Positions 1 through 4,728 of a stretch of DNA of 7,299 nt are shown here, in pieces. Origin of the DNA: Alphaproteobacteria bacterium. Its GTDB lineage: Bacteria; Pseudomonadota; Alphaproteobacteria; SP197. How positions within the stretch are numbered: the stretch's first letter is position 1; each line of letters begins with the position of its first letter. The DNA lies in assembly GCA_022822575.1 (NCBI GenBank), contig JAJEBJ010000269.1, positions 1 to 7,299 of the forward strand, written 5' to 3'. Made by a program: the position numbers and the translations under genes. Below the pieces are notes generated by a model. It ran no database searches and had not been told where the DNA came from. It saw nothing but the letters and a program-made list of their open reading frames with translations.

Positions 1-239
1 CGTCGGGTCACACCAGCCAGTTCAGGGGTGCGTCCTTTGCCGGCCAGTCGATCACCATGGCAGCGATCGACCTGCTTGAAGAACCGGGCCAGATCGATGC
101 CGCGAAGCGGGAGCAGGCCCGCAGGGCCGAGGGGTACGTCATCACCGAACCGCGCTGCGGCGGCTTCGAGGTGATGACGACGCGCCCCGAAACCTTCTGG
201 GACGGCACCTGGTTGGGATGTGACCGGGTCGACCCGTGA
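1..239 (+). CDS. C-terminal fragment of a probable M20/AbgB-type amidohydrolase (5' end outside the window)
   Basis: An open frame enters from the left edge (first full codon at position 3) and stops at TGA 237-239, giving about 78 residues of a C-terminus. The residues begin SGHTSQF, then run through a helix ending AAIDLLEEP and a charged stretch (QIDAAKREQARR) to GYVITEP. This resembles the end of M20-family amidohydrolases of the aminobenzoyl-glutamate utilisation B type, where a His-containing segment and a helix ending in 'DLL-x-P' precede an 'AAR-E' helix and a short tail. Those enzymes are zinc-type hydrolases of amide bonds. The assignment rests on pattern resemblance only, since the catalytic metal ligands would lie upstream. 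An ATG at 57 lies in this frame but would leave only 60 residues, so it is unlikely to be the start. The stop overlaps the GTG start of the GTPase gene, implying one transcript and coupled translation. Confidence 0.45.
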   Translation, partial: SGHTSQFRGASFAGQSITMAAIDLLEEPGQIDAAKREQARRAEGYVITEPRCGGFEVMTTRPETFWDGTWLGCDRVDP

Positions 240-1201
240 CCGTCATCGTGCCCCATGCCAGGAAGTTGCCGGTGATCGTGGTGACAGGGTTTCTTGGAAG
301 CGGCAAGACCACACTGCTGCGGCATATGCTGCGCGCTCCGGAGTTTGCAGACACGGCGGTGATCATCAACGAATTCGGCGAGACCGGTCTCGACCACGTG
401 CTTGTCGAGACGAGCGAAGACAACGTCCTCCTGCTCGAAAACGGCTGTCTGTGCTGTGGCCTGAGAAGCGATCTCGTCTCCACCCTCCTCGATCTCCTCT
501 CGCGGCGCGAGAGGGGCGAGGTGCCGGCCTTCCGGCGGGTCGTCGTCGAAACCTCGGGCCTCGCCGATCCGGTGCCGCTGCTGCAGACCTTCATCTCCGA
601 TCCCCTGAGACTCTCCCTCTTTGAACCCGGGGGTGTGGTGACCTGCCTCGATGCCGTGAACGGTTCGGCCTCCATCGACCGCCACCGCAATGCCGGTCGT
701 CAGCTGGCGCTCGCCGATACCATCGTCATCACCAAGGGTGATCTGGCGTCCTCCAGCGACGCCATGGACCAGGCGAGACGCCGCAACAGAAGTGCCCGGA
801 TTGTCGAGGCGCGGATGGGGAGGGCGGATCCCCGGAACGTTCTCGGTCAGCCAGTTGCCACGAACCTCCACGCCATGCCATGCGGGGACGGCCACGGGTC
901 GATCGTCTCGGTGACGTGGAAGAACATCCGGCCGCTGACATGGCCTGAGGTGGAAAGTGCCGTCGGATCCCTGGTGGGGCGCCATGGCGACCGCCTGCTG
1001 CGGCTCAAGGGTCTGCTCGATGTCGAGGGCGCGGCCGGTCCGGTATCGATTGACGGCGTGCAGCACCTCTTTCACCGGCCGCGGGTACTGGAGGCATGGC
1101 CCGGGAACGTGACGTCACCGGTTCTCGTCGCCATAGCCGAGGAGACGACGCGCCAGGAACTCGAGACCTGGCTCAGGCAGGCTTGTAGCTCACCGGCTTG
1201 A
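236..1201 (+). CDS. CobW/COG0523-family GTP-binding protein (putative metallochaperone)
   Basis: Complete 321-residue G3E GTPase. The P-loop GFLGSGKT is at residues 18-25, the family signature CxCC within ENGCLCCG at 71-74, the switch/Walker B segment ETSGLADP at 105-112, and the guanine-specificity motif TKGD at 166-169. The C-terminal CobW_C domain is recognisable around residues 215-290 (DRLLRLKG, then HLFHRP). Members hydrolyse GTP to deliver a metal (zinc, cobalt, or iron/cobalt for nitrile hydratase) to client proteins in the cytoplasm. The metal cannot be told from sequence; there is no His-rich tract. The GTG at 236 is chosen because it overlaps the upstream stop (GTGA) and leaves only nine residues before the first beta strand; the next in-frame ATG falls after the P-loop. 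Coupling to the upstream hydrolase suggests that protein as client. The 3' end overlaps the convergent oxidoreductase gene by 29 bp. Confidence 0.93.
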   Translation: MTVIVPHARKLPVIVVTGFLGSGKTTLLRHMLRAPEFADTAVIINEFGETGLDHVLVETSEDNVLLLENGCLCCGLRSDLVSTLLDLLSRRERGEVPAFRRVVVETSGLADPVPLLQTFISDPLRLSLFEPGGVVTCLDAVNGSASIDRHRNAGRQLALADTIVITKGDLASSSDAMDQARRRNRSARIVEARMGRADPRNVLGQPVATNLHAMPCGDGHGSIVSVTWKNIRPLTWPEVESAVGSLVGRHGDRLLRLKGLLDVEGAAGPVSIDGVQHLFHRPRVLEAWPGNVTSPVLVAIAEETTRQELETWLRQACSSPA

Positions 1202-2555
1202 AGCGGAGCCAGAAGCGGGTCAGCGGTCCCGGTTCCAGGCCCTCGTGGTCGAGACGGTCCTTGCGTTCGATGGCGGCACGCACCGCGTGGCCGCCGATCC
1301 AGCGGAAGGGCTCCCGGGGAAAGGCCCGTTCCGGCTGCCTCACCAGGGGCGAGCGGCTCCACGCGTCGTCCCTTTCCTGGACCAGCGAGGCGAGGATATG
1401 GCTTCCGACCCGTGACGGCACGATACCGGCGCCGGAGTATCCGCAACCGAAGACGATGTCGGGCGATGATCCGAGGTGCCCGAACATGGGAAGACCGTCA
1501 CGGGACCTGTCGATGGGACCGCACCAGGTCCCCTCGATGTCGACGTCGGCAAGCGCCGGGTGATAGGCGGCCATGATGGCGCGCAGCTCCCTGGTGCTGC
1601 GACGCGTGCGCTTGAGGGAGGCATCGACCCGGTCTCCGAAGGGAAGGGCGCCGCCGGACTTGGTGACGACCATGCGTCCGTCCGCCGTCGGCCGGCAGGA
1701 TTCGATGAAGGTGCGCGAATCGGTGAATCCCGGCGCACCGGCAACACCGAGGGAGTCGAGGAGGCCCGGCACGGGCACGGTCATCGCCGCATCGGTCATC
1801 ATCACCATGAGAGCCGGCCTGATCTCCGGCAAGGAGAGCGACCACCCGTAGAGGGCCAGCACGACCTTGCGTGCGGTGAGAGTGCCGCGAGGGGTGACGA
1901 CGCCGGGTGGGCTCGCGCGCCGCAGACGTGTCATCGCCGTCTTCTCGAGAACGCGAACCTCCAGGGAGAGGGCTTCGCGTCTCAGGGCACGGACCAGATG
2001 GCCGGGGTGGAGGGTGGCGCTCGCGGTGTCGACGACACCGGCAACGAGTGCGTCACTGCCCGTCAGCGATTGGATGTCGTCGCCTTCGAGAAGGCGGAAG
2101 CTGTGGATCTGCCGGGATTCCATCTGGTCCAGCATGTCGTCCCAGTGGCCTGACTGCTTCTGGCAGGTCGCCGCCCAGACCGTCGGCGAGGAACTCATGG
2201 CAATGTCGTTGCCGGGCTTGCTGGCGAGGGCGCGGATATCGTCGATGGCATCGATGGAAGCCTTGCCGACATGGAGGGCGGCATCAGTTCCGCCGGCACG
2301 TTCAAGTGCCGGAACCTGAAACCACATGGGCAGGGCAAAACCGGCATTGGCGCCACTCCCTCCGGCGCCGCACACGTCGCGTTCGATGACGGCGACATCA
2401 AGCGAGGGATCGCGCCGTTTGAGCTCGATGGCGGTCCAGAGGCCGGTGTAGCCGCCGCCGACGATGGCGACGTCGACCGCAAGGTCACCCTCGAGCGGCG
2501 TGATGGCGGCAGCGGTTTCCGCCGCCATCGCCTGCGTCAGCCAGACACTTCTCAT
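1173..2555 (-). CDS. FAD-dependent oxidoreductase, DAO family (PuuB/OrdL-like)
   Basis: A 460-residue flavoprotein of the D-amino acid oxidase superfamily. The N-terminal Rossmann motif GGGYTG is at residues 33-38, with the ribose-binding acidic residue E58 at the end of the second strand. GAGGSGANAGF (63-73) stands where PuuB-like enzymes have GASGRNGGF. The C-terminal FAD-contact block is present as GPIDRSRDGLP (about 346-356) and GCGYSGAG (370-377). A final segment of about 45 residues (EPFRWIGG onward) is typical of this subfamily. Such enzymes oxidise C-N bonds of amines or amino acids with O2 or another acceptor; the substrate here is unknown. The ATG at 2555 is chosen over a longer frame from 2735 because it has a GGAGG Shine-Dalgarno, sits one base after the upstream stop (TGACATG) and starts shortly before the Rossmann fold. 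The extra 60 residues of the longer frame would overlap the upstream gene. Confidence 0.92.
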   Translation of the reverse strand: MRSVWLTQAMAAETAAAITPLEGDLAVDVAIVGGGYTGLWTAIELKRRDPSLDVAVIERDVCGAGGSGANAGFALPMWFQVPALERAGGTDAALHVGKASIDAIDDIRALASKPGNDIAMSSSPTVWAATCQKQSGHWDDMLDQMESRQIHSFRLLEGDDIQSLTGSDALVAGVVDTASATLHPGHLVRALRREALSLEVRVLEKTAMTRLRRASPPGVVTPRGTLTARKVVLALYGWSLSLPEIRPALMVMMTDAAMTVPVPGLLDSLGVAGAPGFTDSRTFIESCRPTADGRMVVTKSGGALPFGDRVDASLKRTRRSTRELRAIMAAYHPALADVDIEGTWCGPIDRSRDGLPMFGHLGSSPDIVFGCGYSGAGIVPSRVGSHILASLVQERDDAWSRSPLVRQPERAFPREPFRWIGGHAVRAAIERKDRLDHEGLEPGPLTRFWLRFKPVSYKPA

Positions 2556-2556
2556 G

Positions 2557-2907
2557 TCACCTCCGGCGCCGCGCCGGTTCCACGGCGAGGGGTGCGGCCG
2601 CCGAAGTCGTTGACGGCGGCGGGTGGTCTTCCAGGTGCTGGCGGATCGTGGCGAGTTCCTTCCTCTCGCCGAAGCCCCGGTCGATGATGAGACGTTCCGC
2701 AGCGGCAAGCCAGCGCTCGTAGTAGTCGTGGCCATCCGCCGCGCCGTGATTCGCGATCTCGTCGATCAGCAGTTCCTGGAAGGCGCGCCATTCATAGTGG
2801 CCGGCGCCGTGCATCGCATTGACCATGGCGAAGATGCGCGCCTGCCACGGTTCGTCGAACGTGCGCCCGTCCCCCGGCCCTGCCGGCCCCCTCCGATCAC
2901 CTGCCAC
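2557..2907 (-). CDS. Nitrile hydratase accessory-type protein (NHase beta-subunit N-terminal-like)
   Basis: A 116-residue protein. The core matches the small nitrile hydratase accessory proteins that resemble the N-terminal part of the NHase beta subunit: FDEPWQARIFAMVNAMH (residues 17-33), a Trp-containing helix (HYEWRAFQELL, 37-47), then YYERWLAAAERLI (62-74), which corresponds to the family's 'YYE-WLAALE-L'. In known systems such proteins bind the alpha subunit and help load its active-site metal; homologous modules are also structural halves of split beta subunits such as thiocyanate hydrolase. No NHase alpha or catalytic beta gene is in this window. The start is GTG at 2907, backed by a purine-rich GGGGGAGAG about eight bases upstream. 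The first 15 residues are Gly/Pro/Arg-rich and poorly conserved-looking, and the C-terminus ends in four Arg. One base separates it from the FAD oxidoreductase, so the two are probably co-expressed. Confidence 0.82.
   Translation of the reverse strand: MAGDRRGPAGPGDGRTFDEPWQARIFAMVNAMHGAGHYEWRAFQELLIDEIANHGAADGHDYYERWLAAAERLIIDRGFGERKELATIRQHLEDHPPPSTTSAAAPLAVEPARRRR
2560..2564 (-). promoter_or_regulatory. Ribosome binding site that sets the FAD oxidoreductase start
   Basis: On the minus strand GGAGG precedes the ATG at 2555 by four bases (TGAC). It lies inside the last codons of the upstream gene. It supports the shorter 460-residue start and initiation or re-initiation right at the TGA stop of the accessory protein gene. 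Confidence 0.65.
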
Positions 2908-3075
2908 CAGACACTCTCCCCCGACAAGGCCGCCAGCCTAGCGTAAACCGCTGCCCGCATCATCGCCGCAAGGGATATGGCAGCCGCCTCGGCTCACATC
3001 CTGTCGGCCGCCATTGTCCCGGGAGTCCGTCCGGCCTACCCTCAACGCCTCAAGAAGGCGGTACGGCGCACAACC
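2908..3075. promoter_or_regulatory. Divergent intergenic region between the accessory-protein and dienelactone hydrolase genes
   Basis: This 168-bp gap lies between two genes transcribed away from each other and so must hold the promoters for both pairs. For the minus strand I see a Shine-Dalgarno (2914-2922), but only weak promoter candidates: TTGCGG at 2966-2971 with no convincing -10 at 16-18 bp. For the plus strand there is a plausible box pair, listed separately. No clear operator repeat was found. Confidence 0.6.
3014..3042 (+). promoter_or_regulatory. Candidate sigma70-type promoter for the dienelactone hydrolase gene
   Basis: TTGTCC (3014-3019) and TACCCT (3037-3042) are separated by exactly 17 bp. 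The predicted transcription start, near 3049, lies about 27 bases before the ATG at 3076. If real, it rules out the longer in-frame start at 2977. Both boxes match consensus only partly, and such pairs arise by chance in GC-rich DNA. Confidence 0.3.
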
Positions 3076-3801
3076 ATGGACGACACTCTCTCGATCCCCT
3101 CACCCGACGGTCCGATCCCGGCCTTCCTCGCCCTGCCCGAAGGGGATGGGCCGGCCCCCGCCGTGATCATGCTCATGGATGCACCGGGGATCCGCGAGGA
3201 ACTTCATCGATTCGCCAGGCGCGTCGCATCCGCCGGCTTTGTCTGCGTGCTTCCCGACATGTACCACAGACTCGGCACCCTGCGCTTCGATCTCTCCCGC
3301 CGCGATGACCGGATGACGGCAGTCTTCGGCGCGGCCATGGCAAGTCTCGATCACGAGAGGGTGGCAGATGACTGCCGCGCCATTCTGGATTGTCTCGATG
3401 GCGACGACCGCGTGGCGGCGGGACCGAGGGGGCTCGTCGGGTACTGCATGAGCGGACAGTACGTGCTCGCCGCGGCGTGCCGGTTCCCGGAACGGGTCGC
3501 GGCGGTCGCGGCATTTCACGGGGTGCGCATGGTGACGGACGAGCCCGATTCACCCCATCTTGGAGCGGAGGCGATCCGCGCCGAGATGTTTCTGGGATTC
3601 GCCTCCGACGACCCCCTGGTTCCCGACAATGTCATTCCCACGTTGCGTGACACCTTCACCAGGCACGCCATTGCCCACCGCATCGAGACCTATCCCGGAA
3701 CGCGCCACGGCTATTCCTTCCCCGAACGCGACGCCTATGTCGAGGAGGCGGCCGAAGCGTGCTGGGAGGGAATGCTCGATCTCTTTTCACGGACGATTTA
3801 G
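3076..3801 (+). CDS. Dienelactone hydrolase family alpha/beta hydrolase
   Basis: A 241-residue single-domain protein, the usual size for this family. It opens with the typical SPDGPIPAFLALPEG strand-turn-strand (residues 9-23). The family catalytic triad is visible: nucleophile Cys124 in GYCMSG (122-127), Asp179 in SDDPLVP (177-183) and His211 in RHGYSF (210-215). Classical members hydrolyse 4-carboxymethylenebutenolide in chlorocatechol degradation, but most relatives have other or unknown ester substrates, and no aromatic-degradation gene lies nearby. The ATG at 3076 is chosen because the family begins just before this point and a candidate promoter sits between it and the alternative ATG at 2977. 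Its Shine-Dalgarno is weak (AAGG about 17 bases upstream). Ten bases separate it from the next gene, so they probably share a transcript. Confidence 0.9.
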   Translation: MDDTLSIPSPDGPIPAFLALPEGDGPAPAVIMLMDAPGIREELHRFARRVASAGFVCVLPDMYHRLGTLRFDLSRRDDRMTAVFGAAMASLDHERVADDCRAILDCLDGDDRVAAGPRGLVGYCMSGQYVLAAACRFPERVAAVAAFHGVRMVTDEPDSPHLGAEAIRAEMFLGFASDDPLVPDNVIPTLRDTFTRHAIAHRIETYPGTRHGYSFPERDAYVEEAAEACWEGMLDLFSRTI

Positions 3802-3811
3802 GGATGATGCC

Positions 3812-4282
3812 ATGACAGAGACGGATGACACGGCCTATCTGAAGGCTCTCCTCTACCACTACGAGGCGGAAATCATGGGAGAGGCGTACTTCTTCGCTAT
3901 GGCCGACTGTTTCGACGATGCGGCCGAACGCGAGAAACTCACCCTTCTCGCTGCAGTCGAACGCCACGCGGCTGACACGGTGCGTCCCCTGATCGACAAG
4001 TACGGTCTCGTGCCCCGGGAAGAAACCATGCTCAAGACCATCGGCGAGGAATTCACCGAGCCTCACCGGCATTTCAGCTGGCGCCAGTTGATGACGCAGA
4101 TCAGGGATGAATACCCCGCCTATCTCGACAACTTCCATGCGCTGGAAGAGATGGCGCCCGCGGATGATCTCACCAGGCTGCAGAGGTTGACCCTTCACGA
4201 AAACGTCCTCATCGACTTTGCCCAGAGGGAGATGGCCAACGATCCTGACAGCGTGATGCCGCTTCGACGCTACGTGGCGTGA
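3812..4282 (+). CDS. Small all-helical protein, possibly ferritin-like; function unknown
   Basis: A 156-residue soluble acidic protein with no signal peptide or membrane segment. It reads as four or five amphipathic helices: residues 7-33 (E18, E20, E24 and YFFAMAD), 37-63 (E50 and H52 in VERHAAD), 89-114 (ending HALEEM) and 118-142 (H129-E130 and FAQREM). Paired Glu and His on successive helices suggest a ferritin-like or haem-oxygenase-like metal-binding bundle. However, the canonical ExxH diiron motif is not present (ExH is seen), so metal binding is inference. Spacing and length resemble uncharacterised conserved proteins rather than true ferritin. The ATG at 3812 follows an AGGG about eight bases upstream; the frame stays open further 5' only because it overlaps the hydrolase gene. 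It lies 10 bp after the dienelactone hydrolase stop, so it is probably co-transcribed and may act with it. The gene call is firm; the fold is tentative. Confidence 0.7.
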   Translation: MTETDDTAYLKALLYHYEAEIMGEAYFFAMADCFDDAAEREKLTLLAAVERHAADTVRPLIDKYGLVPREETMLKTIGEEFTEPHRHFSWRQLMTQIRDEYPAYLDNFHALEEMAPADDLTRLQRLTLHENVLIDFAQREMANDPDSVMPLRRYVA

Positions 4283-4341
4283 CTCGATCTGCGACGTGCG
4301 GATCGGCCCGGACATCATGGATTGACCTTTCACGTCGGCCT

Positions 4342-4357
4342 CGACGTCGCGACGTCG
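4342..4357. repeat. 16-bp perfect palindrome made of two tandem CGACGTCG palindromes
   Basis: CGACGTCG occurs twice without a gap, and each copy is itself self-complementary. Related ACGT cores flank it at 4291-4300 and 4331-4338. It could be an operator for a dimeric regulator, or part of a weak terminator (stem of six with a CGCG loop). There is no T tract on either side. It may also be chance in GC-rich DNA. Confidence 0.4.
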
Positions 4358-4480
4358 GTCGGAGCGGCCATTGCGCAACGTGGTCCCTTCCCACACGTTC
4401 GGTTCGGAGGGTCCCTTCGAAGACGATGAGTTCTCGTGCGGGAGGCATGCACGGTGGCTGCAGCGGGGTGAATGCCGGAA

Positions 4481-4522
4481 GGGCCGTCGCCTTGCGACAT
4501 ACCGGTCGCCGGCAGACGGCCC
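4481..4522 (-). terminator. Candidate hairpin terminator or processing signal downstream of tRNA-Asn
   Basis: GGGCCGTC (4481-4488) pairs perfectly with GACGGCCC (4515-4522). Inside, GCGAC (4494-4498) pairs with GTCGC (4505-4509) around a six-base loop. On the minus strand the hairpin begins 10 bases after the tRNA CCA end, where a tRNA terminator is expected. Only TTCC follows it, not a U run, so an intrinsic terminator is uncertain. Confidence 0.3.
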
Positions 4523-4531
4523 CCCGAATCG

Positions 4532-4607
4532 TGGCTCCGCGAGCAGGACTCGAACCTGCGACCCAGTGGTTAACAGCCACTTGCTCTACCAACTGAGCTA
4601 TCGCGGA
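4532..4607 (-). tRNA. tRNA-Asn (anticodon GTT)
   Basis: A complete 76-base cloverleaf including an encoded CCA (4534-4532). On the minus strand the acceptor arm TCCGCGA (4607-4601) pairs with TCGCGGA (4542-4536), with discriminator G at 4535. The D arm is GCTC/GAGC around AGTTGGTA. The anticodon stem AGTGG/CCACT encloses the loop CTGTTAA with anticodon GTT at 4574-4572. The T arm GCAGG/CCTGC encloses TTCGAGT. The gene stands alone, with a promoter upstream at 4623-4651. It decodes AAC and AAU. tRNA-Asn genes are frequent integration sites for mobile elements, but no second copy of the 3' end is visible in the window. Confidence 0.98.
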
Positions 4608-4622
4608 TCAGGTGTCACCCGA

Positions 4623-4651
4623 TGTTTATGCGAAGTGCCGGCAAGGGTCAA
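4623..4651 (-). promoter_or_regulatory. Promoter of tRNA-Asn
   Basis: On the minus strand TTGACC (4651-4646) and TAAACA (4628-4623) are separated by exactly 17 bp. The predicted start, near 4616, gives a leader of about nine bases before the tRNA 5' end. The bases just after the -10 are GC-rich (TCGGG), like the discriminators of stable-RNA promoters under stringent control. Position, spacing and match make this the best promoter in the window. Confidence 0.65.
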
Positions 4652-4668
4652 TGATGACCTCAACCGCA

Positions 4669-4697
4669 TTGCGGCCCCATTGCAACACCCGTAGGGT
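4669..4697 (+). promoter_or_regulatory. Candidate promoter for the ThDP enzyme-GMC oxidoreductase pair
   Basis: TTGCGG (4669-4674) and TAGGGT (4692-4697) are 17 bp apart, with a predicted start about 25 bases before the ATG at 4729. Its -35 lies 17 bp from the -35 of the divergent tRNA promoter, so the two would be back to back. The match to consensus is modest. Confidence 0.27.
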
Positions 4698-4714
4698 CGA
4701 CGACGGTCTCGTCC

Positions 4715-4719
4715 GGGAG
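4715..4719 (+). promoter_or_regulatory. Ribosome binding site for the ThDP enzyme
   Basis: GGGAG lies nine bases before the ATG at 4729. It supports that start over the in-frame ATG at 4612, which would add 39 residues with no resemblance to the family and would read through the promoter region. Confidence 0.6.
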
Positions 4720-4728
4720 TGTGTCACG

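Larger units (their letters stand above)
4283..4531. other. Non-coding stretch between the small helical protein gene and tRNA-Asn
   Basis: These 249 bases contain no convincing protein gene. Frames crossing it on either strand run through the tRNA and carry the usual nonsense translations of a tRNA gene. It holds a 16-bp perfect palindrome (4342-4357), a 6-bp inverted repeat AACGTG/CACGTT with an 11-base loop (4377-4399), a 9-bp direct repeat GGTCCCTTC at 4382 and 4410, and a nested hairpin just beyond the tRNA 3' end (4481-4522). No U-rich intrinsic terminator was found for the upstream plus-strand operon. Confidence 0.6.

Noticed and set aside
8..1075. Long minus-strand open frame (355 codons) opposite the GTPase gene
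   Set aside because: It is antisense to a clear COG0523 gene with all motifs in place. Long shadow frames are common in GC-rich DNA, and the product is low-complexity and His/Arg-rich with no recognisable domain.
1476..2153. Plus-strand open frame of 225 codons opposite the FAD oxidoreductase
   Set aside because: It is a shadow frame of Gly/His/Arg-rich composition. The minus strand encodes the full set of FAD-binding motifs.
2556..2735. N-terminal extension of the FAD oxidoreductase to an upstream start at 2735
   Set aside because: It would overlap most of the accessory protein gene and add 60 Arg/Ser-rich residues before the Rossmann fold. The ATG at 2555 has a GGAGG and fits family length.
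2977..3075. Longer start for the dienelactone hydrolase at 2977
   Set aside because: The extra 33 residues form no convincing signal peptide (no hydrophobic core with cleavage site), and a candidate promoter lies within this stretch.
4377..4399. AACGTG/CACGTT inverted repeat considered as a terminator for the DLH operon
   Set aside because: There is only a 6-bp stem with an 11-base loop and no following T tract. It was kept only as a note in the non-coding stretch.
4532..4607. tRNA-Asn as an integration site of a genomic island
   Set aside because: No integrase gene, no direct repeat of the tRNA 3' end and no change in base composition on either side are visible in the window.
4209..4694. 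Open frames across the tRNA on both strands, with stretches such as APRAGLEPATQWL or MVEQVAVNHWVAGSSPARG
   Set aside because: These are well-known false translations of a tRNA gene and its flanks. The cloverleaf is complete, and the frames show no Shine-Dalgarno or family resemblance.
4612..4728. N-terminal extension of the ThDP enzyme to the ATG at 4612
   Set aside because: The added 39 residues do not resemble the family and would run through the tRNA promoter. The ATG at 4729 has a Shine-Dalgarno and starts directly at the PYR domain.
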